Counted from the stretch's first letter, positions 36,807 to 47,512 are shown. The stretch: 64,000 nt of DNA from Cellulomonas cellasea (GCF_006538745.1 NZ_BJLR01000036.1:56205-120204), one strand, 5' to 3'. A program made the numbers and translations. The notes: generated by a model from the sequence alone, not told the origin.

Positions 36807-37217
36807 TCAGGCGGCCGGGCCCAGCGCCGCCGTCAGCTCGACCTCGACCCGCTGCCCCGGGAAGCCCAGCGCGGCGACGCCGAGCAGCGTGCTCGCGGTC
36901 GTGAACGCCGGGGCGAGCGCCGACGCGCGCAGCTCCGACCACACGAGCCCGAGCTCGCCGGTGTCAGCGCTCGCGACGTAGACGACCGACCGCACGACGT
37001 CCGCCGGCCCGGCACCCGCAGCGGCGAGCGCCCGAAGGCAGTTCTCGACGACCTGCCGGGTCTGCGCGACGAGGTCGCCCGGCTCACCGACGACGTTCCC
37101 GTCCCGGTCGAGCGGGCACTGCCCGGCGAGGTGCGCGAGGCGGCCCGCGTCGGAGACGGTCACGTGGCTGTACCCGGGGGTCGCGTGGAGCCCGGGCGGG
37201 TCGAGGCGCTCGATCAT
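36807..37217 (-). CDS. Rid-family (YjgF/UK114) protein, second copy
   Basis: The 136-residue protein (MIERLDPPGLHATPGYSHVT) has the Rid motifs LAHLAGQCPLDRDGNVVG, VVRSVVYVASADT and VEVELTAALGP. The arginine of classical RidA before the last strand is not evident (AALGFPGQRVEVEL), so deamination of 2-aminoacrylate is not assured. Met at 37217 gives the family's normal length; the frame to 37310 adds an Arg/Cys-rich stretch. It is only distantly similar to the Rid protein at 16 kb. It lies between the CAP-domain gene and the marR promoter. Confidence 0.85.
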   Translation of the reverse strand: MIERLDPPGLHATPGYSHVTVSDAGRLAHLAGQCPLDRDGNVVGEPGDLVAQTRQVVENCLRALAAAGAGPADVVRSVVYVASADTGELGLVWSELRASALAPAFTTASTLLGVAALGFPGQRVEVELTAALGPAA

Positions 37218-37269
37218 CGGGCGAGTCTCGCGGTGCTGCGGGCCGGGCTCCAGCGCAATACGGCCCGCC

Positions 37270-37968
37270 TCAGGGGCCGAGGAAGACCGCCGAGCACAGC
37301 ACCTGGTCACCGTCCGCGACGCACGCGACGCCGAGCTCGTCGAGCGTCGGGTCCAGCACGTTCGCCCGGTGGCCCGGCGAGCCGAGCCACGCGTCGACGA
37401 CGGCCGGGGGCTCGGCGGCGGCCCGGCTCAGGTTCTCCGCGGCGACGGTCGGCCCGGTGCACGCGGCGAGCACCGGGTCGAGGGGCGCGTGCTCGAGCGC
37501 CTCCTGCCCGACGAGGTCGGCAGCCCGGGCCGCGGCCCCCTCGCGCGCGCAGTCCGACGGGACGAGGGTGTCGAGCCCGTCGGCCCGGCGCGCGTCGTTC
37601 GTCGCGTCGACGAGGCCGGCGGCGTACGCGGCGAGGTCGACCTCGGTGACGTCCCACCCGTCCGGCGTGGCGGCCGGCGACGCGGCGGGGGTCGGCGTGC
37701 CGGTGACCGAGATGAGGCGCCCGACGTCCGGGCCGCCGCGACCGAGCGCCGCGACGCCCGCCGCGAACCCGACGAGGACCCCGAGCATGAGCAGCGCCCA
37801 CGCCCACGGCGGCACGGCCCGGCGGCGCACCGTCGGCGGCGAGTCGAACCACGCGTCGGGCACTCCCCCGGTCCACCCCGGCGGGTCCACCGGACCGAAC
37901 CGCGGGCCGTTCCCGGACCCGCGCCCGGTCCCGTCGTCGGCTCCCCCGCCGCCCCCGGCCGCGGTCAT
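37270..37968 (-). CDS. Membrane-anchored CAP-domain (SCP/PR1-like) protein
   Basis: The 232-residue protein has a cytoplasmic Gly/Pro-rich head, one membrane helix (AWALLMLGVLVGFAAGVAAL) and an extracellular CAP domain: LVDATNDARRADGLDTLVPS, ALEHAPLDPVLAACTGPTVA, AENLSR, WLGSPGHRANVLDPTLDELG and LCSAVFLGP. Four Cys (SDC, AAC, GVACV, LCS) should form two disulphides, the same pattern as the protein at 58712-59551. The ATG is two bases after the stop of the UDP-glucose dehydrogenase gene, so they are one transcript. Bacterial CAP proteins of this type have no settled biochemical role. Confidence 0.87.
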   Translation of the reverse strand: MTAAGGGGGADDGTGRGSGNGPRFGPVDPPGWTGGVPDAWFDSPPTVRRRAVPPWAWALLMLGVLVGFAAGVAALGRGGPDVGRLISVTGTPTPAASPAATPDGWDVTEVDLAAYAAGLVDATNDARRADGLDTLVPSDCAREGAAARAADLVGQEALEHAPLDPVLAACTGPTVAAENLSRAAAEPPAVVDAWLGSPGHRANVLDPTLDELGVACVADGDQVLCSAVFLGP

Positions 37969-37970
37969 GC

Positions 37971-39296
37971 TCAGGGCCGCCCGAGCGCCCGGTACGTCCA
38001 GCCCGCCGCGCGCCACCGGACCGGGTCGAGCACGTTGCGCCCGTCGAGGATGCGCCGGCCCGCGACGACCTCGCCGAGGACCTCGGGGTCGAGCTCGCGG
38101 AACTCCCGCCACTCGGTCGCGAGCAGCACGACGTCGGCGTCCTGCGCCGCCTCGAGCGCCGACTCGGCGAACTTGAGGTCCGGCCACTTGGCGCGTGCGT
38201 TCTCGACGGCCTGCGGGTCCGTGACGGTGACGTAGGCGCCCTGGAGCTGCATCTGGGCGGCGACGGACAGCGCCGGGGAGTCCCGCACGTCGTCGCTGTC
38301 CGGCTTGAACGCCGCACCGAGCACCGCGACGCGGCGGCCGACGATCGACCCGTCGCACACCTCGCGCGCGAGGTCGACCATGCGCACGCGGCGGCGCATG
38401 TTGATGGAGTCCACCTCCCGCAGGAACGACAGCGCCTGGTCGACGCCGAGCTCGCCCGCCCGCGCCATGAACGCGCGGATGTCCTTGGGCAGGCACCCGC
38501 CGCCGAAGCCGAGCCCGGCGTTGAGGAACCGGCGCCCGATGCGGTCGTCGTACCCGATCGCGTCGGCGAGCCGGGTGACGTCGGCGCCGGTCGCCTCGCA
38601 CAGCTCGGCCATCGCGTTGATGAAGGAGATCTTGGTCGCTAGGAACGAGTTCGCCGCGACCTTGACGAGCTGCGCGGTCGCGTAGTCGGTCACCACGAGC
38701 GGCGCCCCCTCGGCGAGCGGGGTCGCGTAGACCTCGTCGAGCACGGCCTTCGCGGCCTCACCGGCCTCGGTCGGCACCGCGTTGTCGCCCGTCGGCAGGC
38801 CGTAGACGAGCCGGTCCGGGTGCAGCGTGTCCTGGACCGCGAAGCCCTCGCGCAGGAACTCGGGGTTCCACACGAGGGTCGCCCCCGTGGGCGCGAGCCG
38901 CTCCGCGAGCCGCTCGGCCGTCCCGACCGGCACCGTGGACTTCCCGACGACCACGTCGCCGGGCTGCACGAACGGCAGCAGGGCGTCGAACGCCGCGTCG
39001 ACGAACACCATGTCCGCGCCGAACTCGCCGCGCTTCTGCGGGGTGCCGACGCACACGAAGTGCACGCGCGAGCCCGCGACCTCGGCGAGGTCGGTCGTGA
39101 ACCGCAGCCGTCCCGTCGCGGACGTCTCGCCGAGCAGCTCGGGGAGCCCGGGCTCGTAGAACGGCGCGCGGCCGGACGCGAGCGCCTCGACCTTCGCGGT
39201 GTCGACGTCCACGCCGACCACCTCGTGCCCGAGCTTCGCCATCGAGGCCGCGTGGACCGCCCCCAGGTACCCGCACCCGATGACCGACATGCGCAC
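37971..39296 (-). CDS. ugd: UDP-glucose 6-dehydrogenase
   Basis: The 441-residue protein shows all three UDPG/GDP-mannose dehydrogenase domains: NAD-binding MSVIGCGYLGAVHAASMAKL, the central GFGGGCLPKDIRAF with the catalytic Cys, and the C-terminal VLGAAFKPDSDDVRDSPALS. It oxidises UDP-glucose to UDP-glucuronic acid with two NAD+. GTG 39296 is preferred over ATG 39290 because GAAGGAG lies seven bases before it. UDP-glucuronate would feed the exopolysaccharide operon to the right. It is cotranscribed with the CAP-domain gene. Confidence 0.94.
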   Translation of the reverse strand: MRMSVIGCGYLGAVHAASMAKLGHEVVGVDVDTAKVEALASGRAPFYEPGLPELLGETSATGRLRFTTDLAEVAGSRVHFVCVGTPQKRGEFGADMVFVDAAFDALLPFVQPGDVVVGKSTVPVGTAERLAERLAPTGATLVWNPEFLREGFAVQDTLHPDRLVYGLPTGDNAVPTEAGEAAKAVLDEVYATPLAEGAPLVVTDYATAQLVKVAANSFLATKISFINAMAELCEATGADVTRLADAIGYDDRIGRRFLNAGLGFGGGCLPKDIRAFMARAGELGVDQALSFLREVDSINMRRRVRMVDLAREVCDGSIVGRRVAVLGAAFKPDSDDVRDSPALSVAAQMQLQGAYVTVTDPQAVENARAKWPDLKFAESALEAAQDADVVLLATEWREFRELDPEVLGEVVAGRRILDGRNVLDPVRWRAAGWTYRALGRP

Positions 39297-39366
39297 GTGG
39301 TGACTCCTTCGTGAGGGCGGGGTGAAGTCCCGCCAATCTACGACAGCGCGTGCTTAGCCTGGCGGG

Positions 39367-39882
39367 ATGATCACCGGGACGCGCCCGCGCCGCCGCACCC
39401 AGGCGGTGCTCGTCGTCTACCTGCTCCTCGTCGCGTGGATCACGCTGACGCCGGACCTCGCCGACAACGAGGCGCTCGGCAAGGTCCGGGTGATCACGGA
39501 GTGGCTCGACGCACGCGGGCTCCCCGTCACCTACGCGGGCGTCGAGGCCGGGGCCAACGTCGTGATGTTCGGGCCGTTCGGCGTGCTCGTCGGGCTGCTC
39601 GTGCGGCGCACGCGCGCCTGGTGGGCCCGCGTGGTCGCCGGCGGGCTCCTGCTGTCCGCGGGGATCGAGACGGCGCAGCTGCTGTTCCTGCCGACCCGCG
39701 TGCCGACCGTGCAGGACGTCGTCATGAACACCCTCGGCGCGGCGCTGGGCGTCGTCGTCCTCGTCGTCGGGCACCGGCTGTGGCTCGCCCGCCGGGACCG
39801 CGGGGCGCCCCGGGACGACGCACGCGCGCCCCTCGCCGCCGGGGCGGGAGAGGCGCGCGTGGAGTCCGCAGGCGAGCGCTGA
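39367..39882 (+). CDS. VanZ-like membrane protein
   Basis: The 171-residue protein has the VanZ pattern: LVVYLLLVAWITLTPDLADN, NVVMFGPFGVLVGLLVRRT, GLLLSAGIETAQLLFLPTRV, TVQDVVMNTLGAALGVVVLV. About four membrane helices are followed by a charged C-tail. VanZ relatives give low-level teicoplanin resistance in enterococci, but most have unknown roles and often sit near envelope genes, as here. It is divergent from ugd (70-bp gap), with a -10-like TTAGCC close to the ATG. Its stop is only three bases from that of the convergent NCS2 gene. Confidence 0.85.
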   Translation: MITGTRPRRRTQAVLVVYLLLVAWITLTPDLADNEALGKVRVITEWLDARGLPVTYAGVEAGANVVMFGPFGVLVGLLVRRTRAWWARVVAGGLLLSAGIETAQLLFLPTRVPTVQDVVMNTLGAALGVVVLVVGHRLWLARRDRGAPRDDARAPLAAGAGEARVESAGER

Positions 39883-39885
39883 GCG

Positions 39886-41376
<1,491 letters not shown>

Positions 41377-41390
41377 GGTGGCAGAACCTT

Positions 41391-41410
41391 CACCCCGTGA
41401 GCACGGGGTG
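41391..41410 (-). terminator. Small hairpin at the end of the exopolysaccharide operon
   Basis: CACCCCG (41391-41397) and CGGGGTG (41404-41410) form a 7-bp stem with a six-base loop, 10 bases after the stop at 41421 and just before the NCS2 start. It is short, so read-through is possible. Confidence 0.45.
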
Positions 41411-41420
41411 TCCACGGGTG

Positions 41421-42911
41421 TTACGTGGTGGTAACCGGGGCGCTGGGGGCAGCTGCACGCGTGCGCGCCGCCCCCTCCTCGGGGCGCTCGTCCGCCGCCG
41501 CGGGCACGTCCGGCACGCTGGCGACCCCCAGCGCGTAGGCGAAGATCATCGACAGGGCGGGCCAGGCCAGGGCGTCGCAGAAGGCCATCGCCACGATGAT
41601 CGGCACGGCACCGACGAAGACCATCCGCGTCGCCGGGCCGTAGCCGGGGCGCCTGATGCTCAGCAGGACCGTCGCCACCATCAGGACGAGGCCGACCGCG
41701 CCGACGAGACCGAAGTCCGCGTAGGCGGTCAGGAACTGGTTGTCGACGGTCCCGAAGACGGCGGCCGTCGCCCCCGTGCTCGCCTCCGCGGGCACGGAGC
41801 CGAAGCCTCCGCCGACCACGACCTCGACGCCGGTGGTGATGCTCCGCACCACCTCGAGACCGGAGATGCGCACGGCCTCGGCACTGGCCGACAGCTCCGC
41901 GAGGCGCTTCCCGAGCGCGCTGGTCGGGTCGCGGAGCGACATCAGCAGGACCGCCCCGGTCGCGGTGAGCGCCAGGGCTGCCACCCCCCGCCCGTACCGG
42001 CCGTCGCGGGACCGGCGGACGAGGAGCACCGCCGCCACCGCGAGCACGATCATGAGGATCGCGCTCCTGGAGGAGGTCGCGACCGCACCCGCGAGCGGCA
42101 GCCCGACCGTCCACAGCCGGGACCGCACGTTCCAGGCCGGCCGCACGTCGGTGCGCACGAGGTGCGCGGCCGCCACGGCGACGAGGAGCGCCGCCAGGAT
42201 CAGCGGGTGCCCGAGCAGGGCGGACGCCCGGAAGACCACCTGCCAGTTCTCGTGGACCTGGAACGGCGTGAACTCGTACAGCGGAGCACCCGTGGCCGCC
42301 TCGTACAGCGCGATCACCGCCATCGCCTGGGCGAAGCCCGTGAGCCCGACCAGGATGCTGCGTCGTTCCTCCGCGGTCGTGATCCGACCGGCCAGCACCC
42401 CGACGCCGAGGTTCACCGCCATCAGCGCGCCGAGCGCGAAGCGCGGGACGTCCCGCTGCATCAGGAGGACCGTCACGGCTCCGAGCGCCACGGGCACCGC
42501 GACGACCCAGCCGCCCACGCCCACCGAGACCCCGCGCGCGTGGGCGATCCGGAGCAACCCCGCGTAGCCCAGCGCCGCGACGCCGACCAGAGCCGCGAGC
42601 TGCAACGCGCTCCGCTGCTGGAACCCCGGGAGCACGGGCAGCAGCACGAGGGCGAGGTAGGTCAGCAAGAACACCGGGGCGGGCGACGCGGCGCGGACGA
42701 CGAGGATCACCGCCGCGGCGGCGGCGAGCGCGGCCCCGGCGAGGAGGGGCGAGGTCGTGACGGCGTACCCCGTGCCGACGGCGACCACGGCGACGACGCA
42801 CCAGCCGAGCCCGGTCCTCCACCGGGACGCCGCCCCGAGGTCGGTCCCCGACGTCGTCGCGCGCGTCGTGGAGCCACCGAGGATTTGTGCCCGAACGGCC
42901 TGCATGCTCAT
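41421..42911 (-). CDS. Wzy-like O-antigen/exopolysaccharide polymerase
   Basis: The 496-residue protein has about 12 to 14 hydrophobic helices and the O-antigen ligase/polymerase (Wzy_C) signature in the large outside loop and following helices: VHENWQVVFRASALLGHPLI, VATSSRSAILMIVLAVAAVL and FGTVDNQFLTAYADFGLVGA. It should join lipid-linked repeat units outside the membrane. ATG 42911 has GAGG six bases upstream and overlaps the acetyltransferase stop by four bases. It is the last gene of the operon. Assignment as polymerase rather than ligase is by context. Confidence 0.85.
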   Translation of the reverse strand: MSMQAVRAQILGGSTTRATTSGTDLGAASRWRTGLGWCVVAVVAVGTGYAVTTSPLLAGAALAAAAAVILVVRAASPAPVFLLTYLALVLLPVLPGFQQRSALQLAALVGVAALGYAGLLRIAHARGVSVGVGGWVVAVPVALGAVTVLLMQRDVPRFALGALMAVNLGVGVLAGRITTAEERRSILVGLTGFAQAMAVIALYEAATGAPLYEFTPFQVHENWQVVFRASALLGHPLILAALLVAVAAAHLVRTDVRPAWNVRSRLWTVGLPLAGAVATSSRSAILMIVLAVAAVLLVRRSRDGRYGRGVAALALTATGAVLLMSLRDPTSALGKRLAELSASAEAVRISGLEVVRSITTGVEVVVGGGFGSVPAEASTGATAAVFGTVDNQFLTAYADFGLVGAVGLVLMVATVLLSIRRPGYGPATRMVFVGAVPIIVAMAFCDALAWPALSMIFAYALGVASVPDVPAAADERPEEGAARTRAAAPSAPVTTT

Positions 42912-43429
42912 GTGGTCCTCACCGGTCGCCCCTCGGGGTCGAGCTCCCGCACCCGCCGAGCGGGCACGCCGACGTACAGGCCGTGCGGGGGGCAGTCCTT
43001 CGCGACCACGGCCCCCGCACCGATCACGCACCCGGCGCCGATGTGCACCCCGGGGAGCACGACGGCCCGCGCGCCGACCCACACCCCCGGGCCGAGCTCG
43101 ATGGGTGCTGCGGTCGCCGCACCGGCACGGCGCCCCGCGTCGCCGAGCGTGTGCGTCCCGGTGCAGAGCATCACCAGCATCCCGATGTCGCAGCGCTCGC
43201 CGATCGTGATCCGCGCGGAGTTGTCGAAGAAGACGCCGTAGTTGACGGTCGAGTCGCGGCCGATCGTGATCCGCCGACCGCCGAACCAGCAGCCCGGCGC
43301 CACCGCGCACCAGCCCGGGATGTCCAGGCCGAGGGCGCGCAGAAGGCGCCAGCGTGCCGCCCGAGGGACGAGCGCGCTCGCACAGAGGGTGTTCAGGGTG
43401 ACGTCCCGCACCAGGCGCCGCACGCCCAT
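42908..43429 (-). CDS. Hexapeptide-repeat (left-handed beta-helix) acyltransferase
   Basis: The 173-residue protein shows isoleucine-patch repeats (RITIGRDSTVNYGVFFDNSA, RITIGERCDIGMLVML, GVWVGARAVVLPGVHIGAGC, VIGAGAVVAKDCPPHGLYVG). The catalytic His of the family is in CTGTHTLGD. It ends with the typical GVPARRVREL. It probably O-acetylates a sugar of the repeat unit with acetyl-CoA. It overlaps both neighbours. Confidence 0.9.
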   Translation of the reverse strand: MGVRRLVRDVTLNTLCASALVPRAARWRLLRALGLDIPGWCAVAPGCWFGGRRITIGRDSTVNYGVFFDNSARITIGERCDIGMLVMLCTGTHTLGDAGRRAGAATAAPIELGPGVWVGARAVVLPGVHIGAGCVIGAGAVVAKDCPPHGLYVGVPARRVRELDPEGRPVRTT

Positions 43430-44322
43430 CAGCGCACCTCCCCGTCACGACCCGACGTCACGCGGCGACGCTCGGCGTCGGGCCGGGCGCCCGGTCCGGT
43501 ACGCAGCGGCCGCGCCCGCAGGATCTGCGCGAGGCTCGCCGCTGCCGGACGCTGGTCCGTCCTGACCAGCGCGAGCACGAGGCGGTACGCGAGGTCGAGC
43601 GCGCCGACCAGCCGTCCGTGGTGCTTGCGCATGTAGCGCACGTGCCCCACCGAGCGCTCCGCGACGCTCCACCGCCGGCTCACCGACTCCGAGCTCGCTC
43701 CCCCGACCGTCCGGGCCCGGACCTCGCGCGCGACCCCGACCGTCCCTCCCGCGTCGTGCACGCGGCGCTGGAGGTCGTGCTCCTCGGCGAACATGAAGAA
43801 CGACTCGTCGAAGCCGCCGACCGCGACGAAGTCGGCGCGACGCACGACGAGCGCGCACCCGCTGACGACGTCCGTCACGGAGACCGGCCCGTGCGCCCGG
43901 GGAGCGGTGCTGCGCCGGACCCACGGTGGCCGCATGAACGGGTGCCCCGATGGGACGTCGCGCCCGAGCCCGTCCTCGAGCTGCGGGCCGACGCACGTCA
44001 GGCCGCGCTCCTGGCCGAGGTCGGCGAGGCGGAGCAGCGACGTCCAGGAGATCTCGACGTCGGGGTTCACGAACGCCAACCACTCGCCGTGCGCGACCGC
44101 GGCCCCACGGTTGGAGCCGCTGCCGTACCCGACGTTGCGACCGGCAGCCACGAACCGGGCACCGGCTCCTTCGGCGAGCGCGCGCACGGTCTCCGGCTCC
44201 CGTGAGCCGGAGTCGACGACGACGACCTCGCAGCCGTCCGGCGCCGTCCCGAGCGCCGCGAAGAAGGTGGGCAGCACGTGCGCGGAGTCGTGCGTCACCG
44301 TGACGACGGACAGGCGGCTCAC
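43429..44322 (-). CDS. Family 2 glycosyltransferase (rhamnosyltransferase-like)
   Basis: The 297-residue protein has a GT2 GT-A fold: VSRLSVVTVTHDSAHVLPTF, EVVVVDSGSREPETVRALAE, AGRNVGYGSGSNRGAAVAHG and the metal-binding AFVNPDVEI (DxD-like). VGGFDESFFMFAEEHDLQRR supplies the catalytic-base region. The GRNVGYGSGSN / NPD pattern is shared with rhamnosyl and related transferases. GTG 44322 forms a GTGA overlap with the preceding stop. The sugar cannot be named. Confidence 0.9.
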   Translation of the reverse strand: MSRLSVVTVTHDSAHVLPTFFAALGTAPDGCEVVVVDSGSREPETVRALAEGAGARFVAAGRNVGYGSGSNRGAAVAHGEWLAFVNPDVEISWTSLLRLADLGQERGLTCVGPQLEDGLGRDVPSGHPFMRPPWVRRSTAPRAHGPVSVTDVVSGCALVVRRADFVAVGGFDESFFMFAEEHDLQRRVHDAGGTVGVAREVRARTVGGASSESVSRRWSVAERSVGHVRYMRKHHGRLVGALDLAYRLVLALVRTDQRPAAASLAQILRARPLRTGPGARPDAERRRVTSGRDGEVR

Positions 44323-45332
44323 GAGAGCACCCCCCAGGCGACGTCGGCGGCGGCGGACCAGTCCGTGCGGCTGACGTGCGCGGCGTTCCAGGCCGAGACG
44401 CGCGCTCGGTGGCCGTCGTCGTGGAGGAGCCGGTCCAGCACGCGCACGAGCTCCCCTGTCGAGCGCGGGTCGAAGGTCTGCGGCACGTCGCACGCGCCGA
44501 AGACCGCGCCGAGGTTGCCCGTCGACGAGACCGCCGTCGGGACCCCCGCCGCCGCCATGTCGAGCGCGGGGATGCACAGTCCCTCGTAGAGCGACGGCTG
44601 GACGTACGCCCAGCACTCCGCGAGCAGGCGCGTGTAGTCCGCGTCGCTCAGCCCGGAGACGACCGTCACGTCCGACTCGACGCCGTGCGCCCGTACCGCG
44701 GTCCGGAGCTCCTCGCTGGCGCGCCCCGGCCGGCCGCACAGGACCAGCCTCATGCCGTGACGCCTCGTGGCCGCCCATGCCGCCACGAGCCGGACGAGGT
44801 TCTTGTGGGGCTCGTGCACCGCGGTGCACAGCAGGTAGGGGTCCTCCTGCGCCGGGGTCCACGCGATGTCGTGCATCGCGCCGAGCGGCAGGACGTCGAC
44901 GGGGCGCCGGCGGCCGAGCGCGCGCACCTCGTCGGCGGTGAAGTCGGAGACCGCCAGCGCGCGTCGGGACAGCAGGGCCACACGGTTCGTCAGCCGGATG
45001 CGCCGGCCGGTCGGGTAGGCCTCGGGGAGGCGGACGAAGCCGACGTCGTGCACCAGCGGCACGCACGGGACCACCGAGAGCGGTGGCCGCGTCTGACGCG
45101 GCACCAGGATCGAGTCGAACCGGCCGCGCACCGCGGCGCGCGGCAGGCCCACCTCCATGAAGGCGCGCGGGTCGAGGCGCAGGTCGCTCGCGGAGGTCGT
45201 GCCCGCGACGACCACGTCGTCGCCCGCGCCGGCGGCCCGGTCGCGCAGCGCGTCGACCAGCCCGCGAGCGACGTCCCGGACCCCGGAGGACCCGGTCTCG
45301 AGGACTCGTCCGTCTACGAGCACGCGCGTCAT
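44319..45332 (-). CDS. Family 4 glycosyltransferase (mannosyltransferase-like)
   Basis: The 337-residue GT-B protein has an N-terminal MTRVLVDGRVLETGSSGVRD and PLVHDVGFVRLPEAYPTGRR, and the GT4 C-terminal lobe: YLLCTAVHEPHKNLVRLVAA, MRLVLCGRPGRASEELRTAV, VVSGLSDADYTRLLAECWAY and LYEGLCIPALDMAAAGVPTA. These hold the Glu and phosphate-binding positions. This is the WbpY/MtfB-like layout. It retains configuration and uses a nucleotide sugar. It overlaps both neighbouring genes by four bases. Confidence 0.9.
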   Translation of the reverse strand: MTRVLVDGRVLETGSSGVRDVARGLVDALRDRAAGAGDDVVVAGTTSASDLRLDPRAFMEVGLPRAAVRGRFDSILVPRQTRPPLSVVPCVPLVHDVGFVRLPEAYPTGRRIRLTNRVALLSRRALAVSDFTADEVRALGRRRPVDVLPLGAMHDIAWTPAQEDPYLLCTAVHEPHKNLVRLVAAWAATRRHGMRLVLCGRPGRASEELRTAVRAHGVESDVTVVSGLSDADYTRLLAECWAYVQPSLYEGLCIPALDMAAAGVPTAVSSTGNLGAVFGACDVPQTFDPRSTGELVRVLDRLLHDDGHRARVSAWNAAHVSRTDWSAAADVAWGVLS

Positions 45333-46138
45333 CGGCGGAGGCCGATCGCGCGCAGGGAGGCCCCGGCCAGCTCGGCCGCGTCGGCGACGGCGACGGCGAG
45401 CGCGCCGCGCCACCCGAGCCAGCGCAGCGCGTAACGCCGCCGGCTGCGCCGGCTGTGCCGACGGAGGTGGGCCGGTGTCCGCAGGCCGTGCCCCTGGTCG
45501 TGGGTCGCGTGCACGCGACCGTCGACGGCCGTCCTCCACCCGAGGTCGGCCGCGCGCCGGCAGATGTCGGTGTCCTCGTAGTAGAGGAAGTACGCGTCCG
45601 CGAAGCCGCCCACCCCGTCGAACGCCTCCCGCCGCCAGAGCATGAGCGCTCCGCAGACCCAGTCGGCCTCGACGAGCGCGCCCCGGTGCTCGACGTCCTG
45701 CGCCCGGCGGGCGGCCACGGAACGCCAGGTGGGGAAGTACCGCGCGGACGAGACGGGTTCGCCCGAGGGGCGCGTGAGCCGAGCACCGACGCACCCGAGG
45801 GCGGGGTCCGCGTCGAGGTCCGCGACGAGCCGGGCGAGACCCCCCTCGGGCACCGAGGCGTCGGGGTTGAGCAGCAGCACGTACGGCGCAGGGTCCGCCA
45901 CCGACCGGACCGCCGCGTTGCAGGCCGCCCCGAAACCGAGGTTGCGCGCACTCGCGACCACGTCCGTCGGCGCCCCCCACGCCAGGGTCCGGGCGAGGGC
46001 GGGCGTGTCGTCGACCGAGGCGTTGTCGAACACCGTCACCGACGTCACCTCCCCGAGCGCCCGCACCGCGGCGGCCGCGCCGGGAAGATGCGTCCGGGAG
46101 TTGTAAGTCACTACGACCACGTCGACGCCGGCGCTCAC
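45329..46138 (-). CDS. Family 2 glycosyltransferase
   Basis: The 269-residue protein from GTG 46138 has the same GT2 core: VDVVVVTYNSRTHLPGAAAA, SVTVFDNASVDDTPALARTL, SARNLGFGAACNAAVRSV, YVLLLNPDASVPEGGLARLV and FADAYFLYYEDTDICRRAAD. It is paralogous to the GT2 enzymes at 43429-44322 and 48055-48972. An Arg-rich C-terminal helix (RRHSRRSRRRYALRWLGW) may bind the membrane. It overlaps the genes on both sides. Confidence 0.9.
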   Translation of the reverse strand: MSAGVDVVVVTYNSRTHLPGAAAAVRALGEVTSVTVFDNASVDDTPALARTLAWGAPTDVVASARNLGFGAACNAAVRSVADPAPYVLLLNPDASVPEGGLARLVADLDADPALGCVGARLTRPSGEPVSSARYFPTWRSVAARRAQDVEHRGALVEADWVCGALMLWRREAFDGVGGFADAYFLYYEDTDICRRAADLGWRTAVDGRVHATHDQGHGLRTPAHLRRHSRRSRRRYALRWLGWRGALAVAVADAAELAGASLRAIGLRR

Positions 46139-47415
46139 GTGGCGGCTCCCCTCATCTGGACGACGCCCGAACGCGTGGGGACGACGAAGCGCCAGACGGG
46201 GGCCGTGGTGACGTGCCGGCGCACCAGGACCAGGAGCACGCTCAGGCTCACGACCCGCCCGGCGAACGCGCTCGCGGCGGCCCCCTCGATGCCGCCCACC
46301 GGGTAGACCGCGAGGACCAGGGCGACGGTCGTCACCAGCGCGGCGAGCTCGCCGAGCAGCGGCGCCCCCGGCTTCCCAACCGCGACGAGGCACTGCGTCA
46401 GGACCACGATGCACGCGAGCGGCACCTGGGCGCCGAGGAGCACCACCATCGCGCCCTGCGCCGGCAGGAAGCTGTCCCCGAGCACGAGCGGGACGAGGAC
46501 CGGCAGCGCGAGGGCCACGACCCCGGCGACGACGAGCACCACCGCTCCGGTCACCGCGGAGGCCGCCGGCGCCAGGGCGACCTCCCCCCGCACGACCCGG
46601 TTGCGCACCGGCATCGCGACGGAGACGGCGATCGCGTTGAGGACGGCCGCGAGCGTCGTGGCCACGGCGTAGAGCCCCAGGTCCGCGACCGAGGCGAGGA
46701 CCGTGAGCAGGAGCAGGTCCGCGCGCTGGTTCAGCAGGGCGAGCGCCCCCGCGAGCCACCCGCCCAGGCCGAACGCGAGCGCAGGACGGATCTCCTCCCG
46801 GCGGAGACGGCCACGCGGACGCACGCGGGCGAGCAGACCCGGCAGGAGCGTGCCGAGCAGGGTCGTGCCGACCAGCAGCATCCCGACGGACAGCGGGCTC
46901 GGCCCGACCCCGACGAGCACCACGAGCCCCACGAGGGTGACGGCCTGGGGGACGAACCGCGCCGCGGCGACGGCGCGCCAGCGGTCCGCACCGGCGACCG
47001 CGCCCGTGACGCAGTAGCCGTAGACCAGGACCGGCGACACGAGCGCGTAGGCGACGAGGAGGAGCCGTGCGGTCGACCCCGCGTCCGTGTGCCCGTGGAC
47101 GAACAGCGAGTACGGCAGCGCGCACACCGCCCCGATCAGCACCGCGAACCCGGCCGCGGCCGCGGCCGCGTCGCCGAGCGGACGGCCCTGGGCCGCGCGA
47201 CGCCCGAAGTAGTCGGGGAGGCCGAAGCTCAGCAGCATCCCGAGCATGGTGCCGGGCACCAGGGCGACCGCGATCTCCCCGCGCCCCTCCGGACCGAGGA
47301 TCCGGGCCTGCACGGCCGCCGAGACCAGGCCGAGCGCGAGCCCGAGCGCGTTCGACCCGACGAGCAGCGTGTCCGGCCGGTGGGCGAGCGAACGGAGCGC
47401 CCCGGGCACGCTCAT
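46135..47415 (-). CDS. Wzx-like polysaccharide flippase (MOP superfamily)
   Basis: The 426-residue protein has about 12 to 14 membrane helices with the MOP/Wzx outline: SNALGLALGLVSAAVQARIL then GPEGRGEIAVALVPGTMLGM, GWLAGALALLNQRADLLLLT and LVPLVLGDSFLPAQGAMVVL. It should flip the lipid-linked repeat unit to the outside. Its ribosome site is weak. A 97-bp gap separates it from the acetyltransferase upstream, the only sizeable break in the operon. Confidence 0.88.
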   Translation of the reverse strand: MSVPGALRSLAHRPDTLLVGSNALGLALGLVSAAVQARILGPEGRGEIAVALVPGTMLGMLLSFGLPDYFGRRAAQGRPLGDAAAAAAGFAVLIGAVCALPYSLFVHGHTDAGSTARLLLVAYALVSPVLVYGYCVTGAVAGADRWRAVAAARFVPQAVTLVGLVVLVGVGPSPLSVGMLLVGTTLLGTLLPGLLARVRPRGRLRREEIRPALAFGLGGWLAGALALLNQRADLLLLTVLASVADLGLYAVATTLAAVLNAIAVSVAMPVRNRVVRGEVALAPAASAVTGAVVLVVAGVVALALPVLVPLVLGDSFLPAQGAMVVLLGAQVPLACIVVLTQCLVAVGKPGAPLLGELAALVTTVALVLAVYPVGGIEGAAASAFAGRVVSLSVLLVLVRRHVTTAPVWRFVVPTRSGVVQMRGAAT

Positions 47416-47512
47416 CGCGGCGCCCCGCACGCGGCAGCGTCGTCGGCGCGGGTGCCGGCCGCCCCTGGTGCCCGCGTGCCCGGTCCGACCTCGGCGGCAC
47501 CGTGGACCGCGC

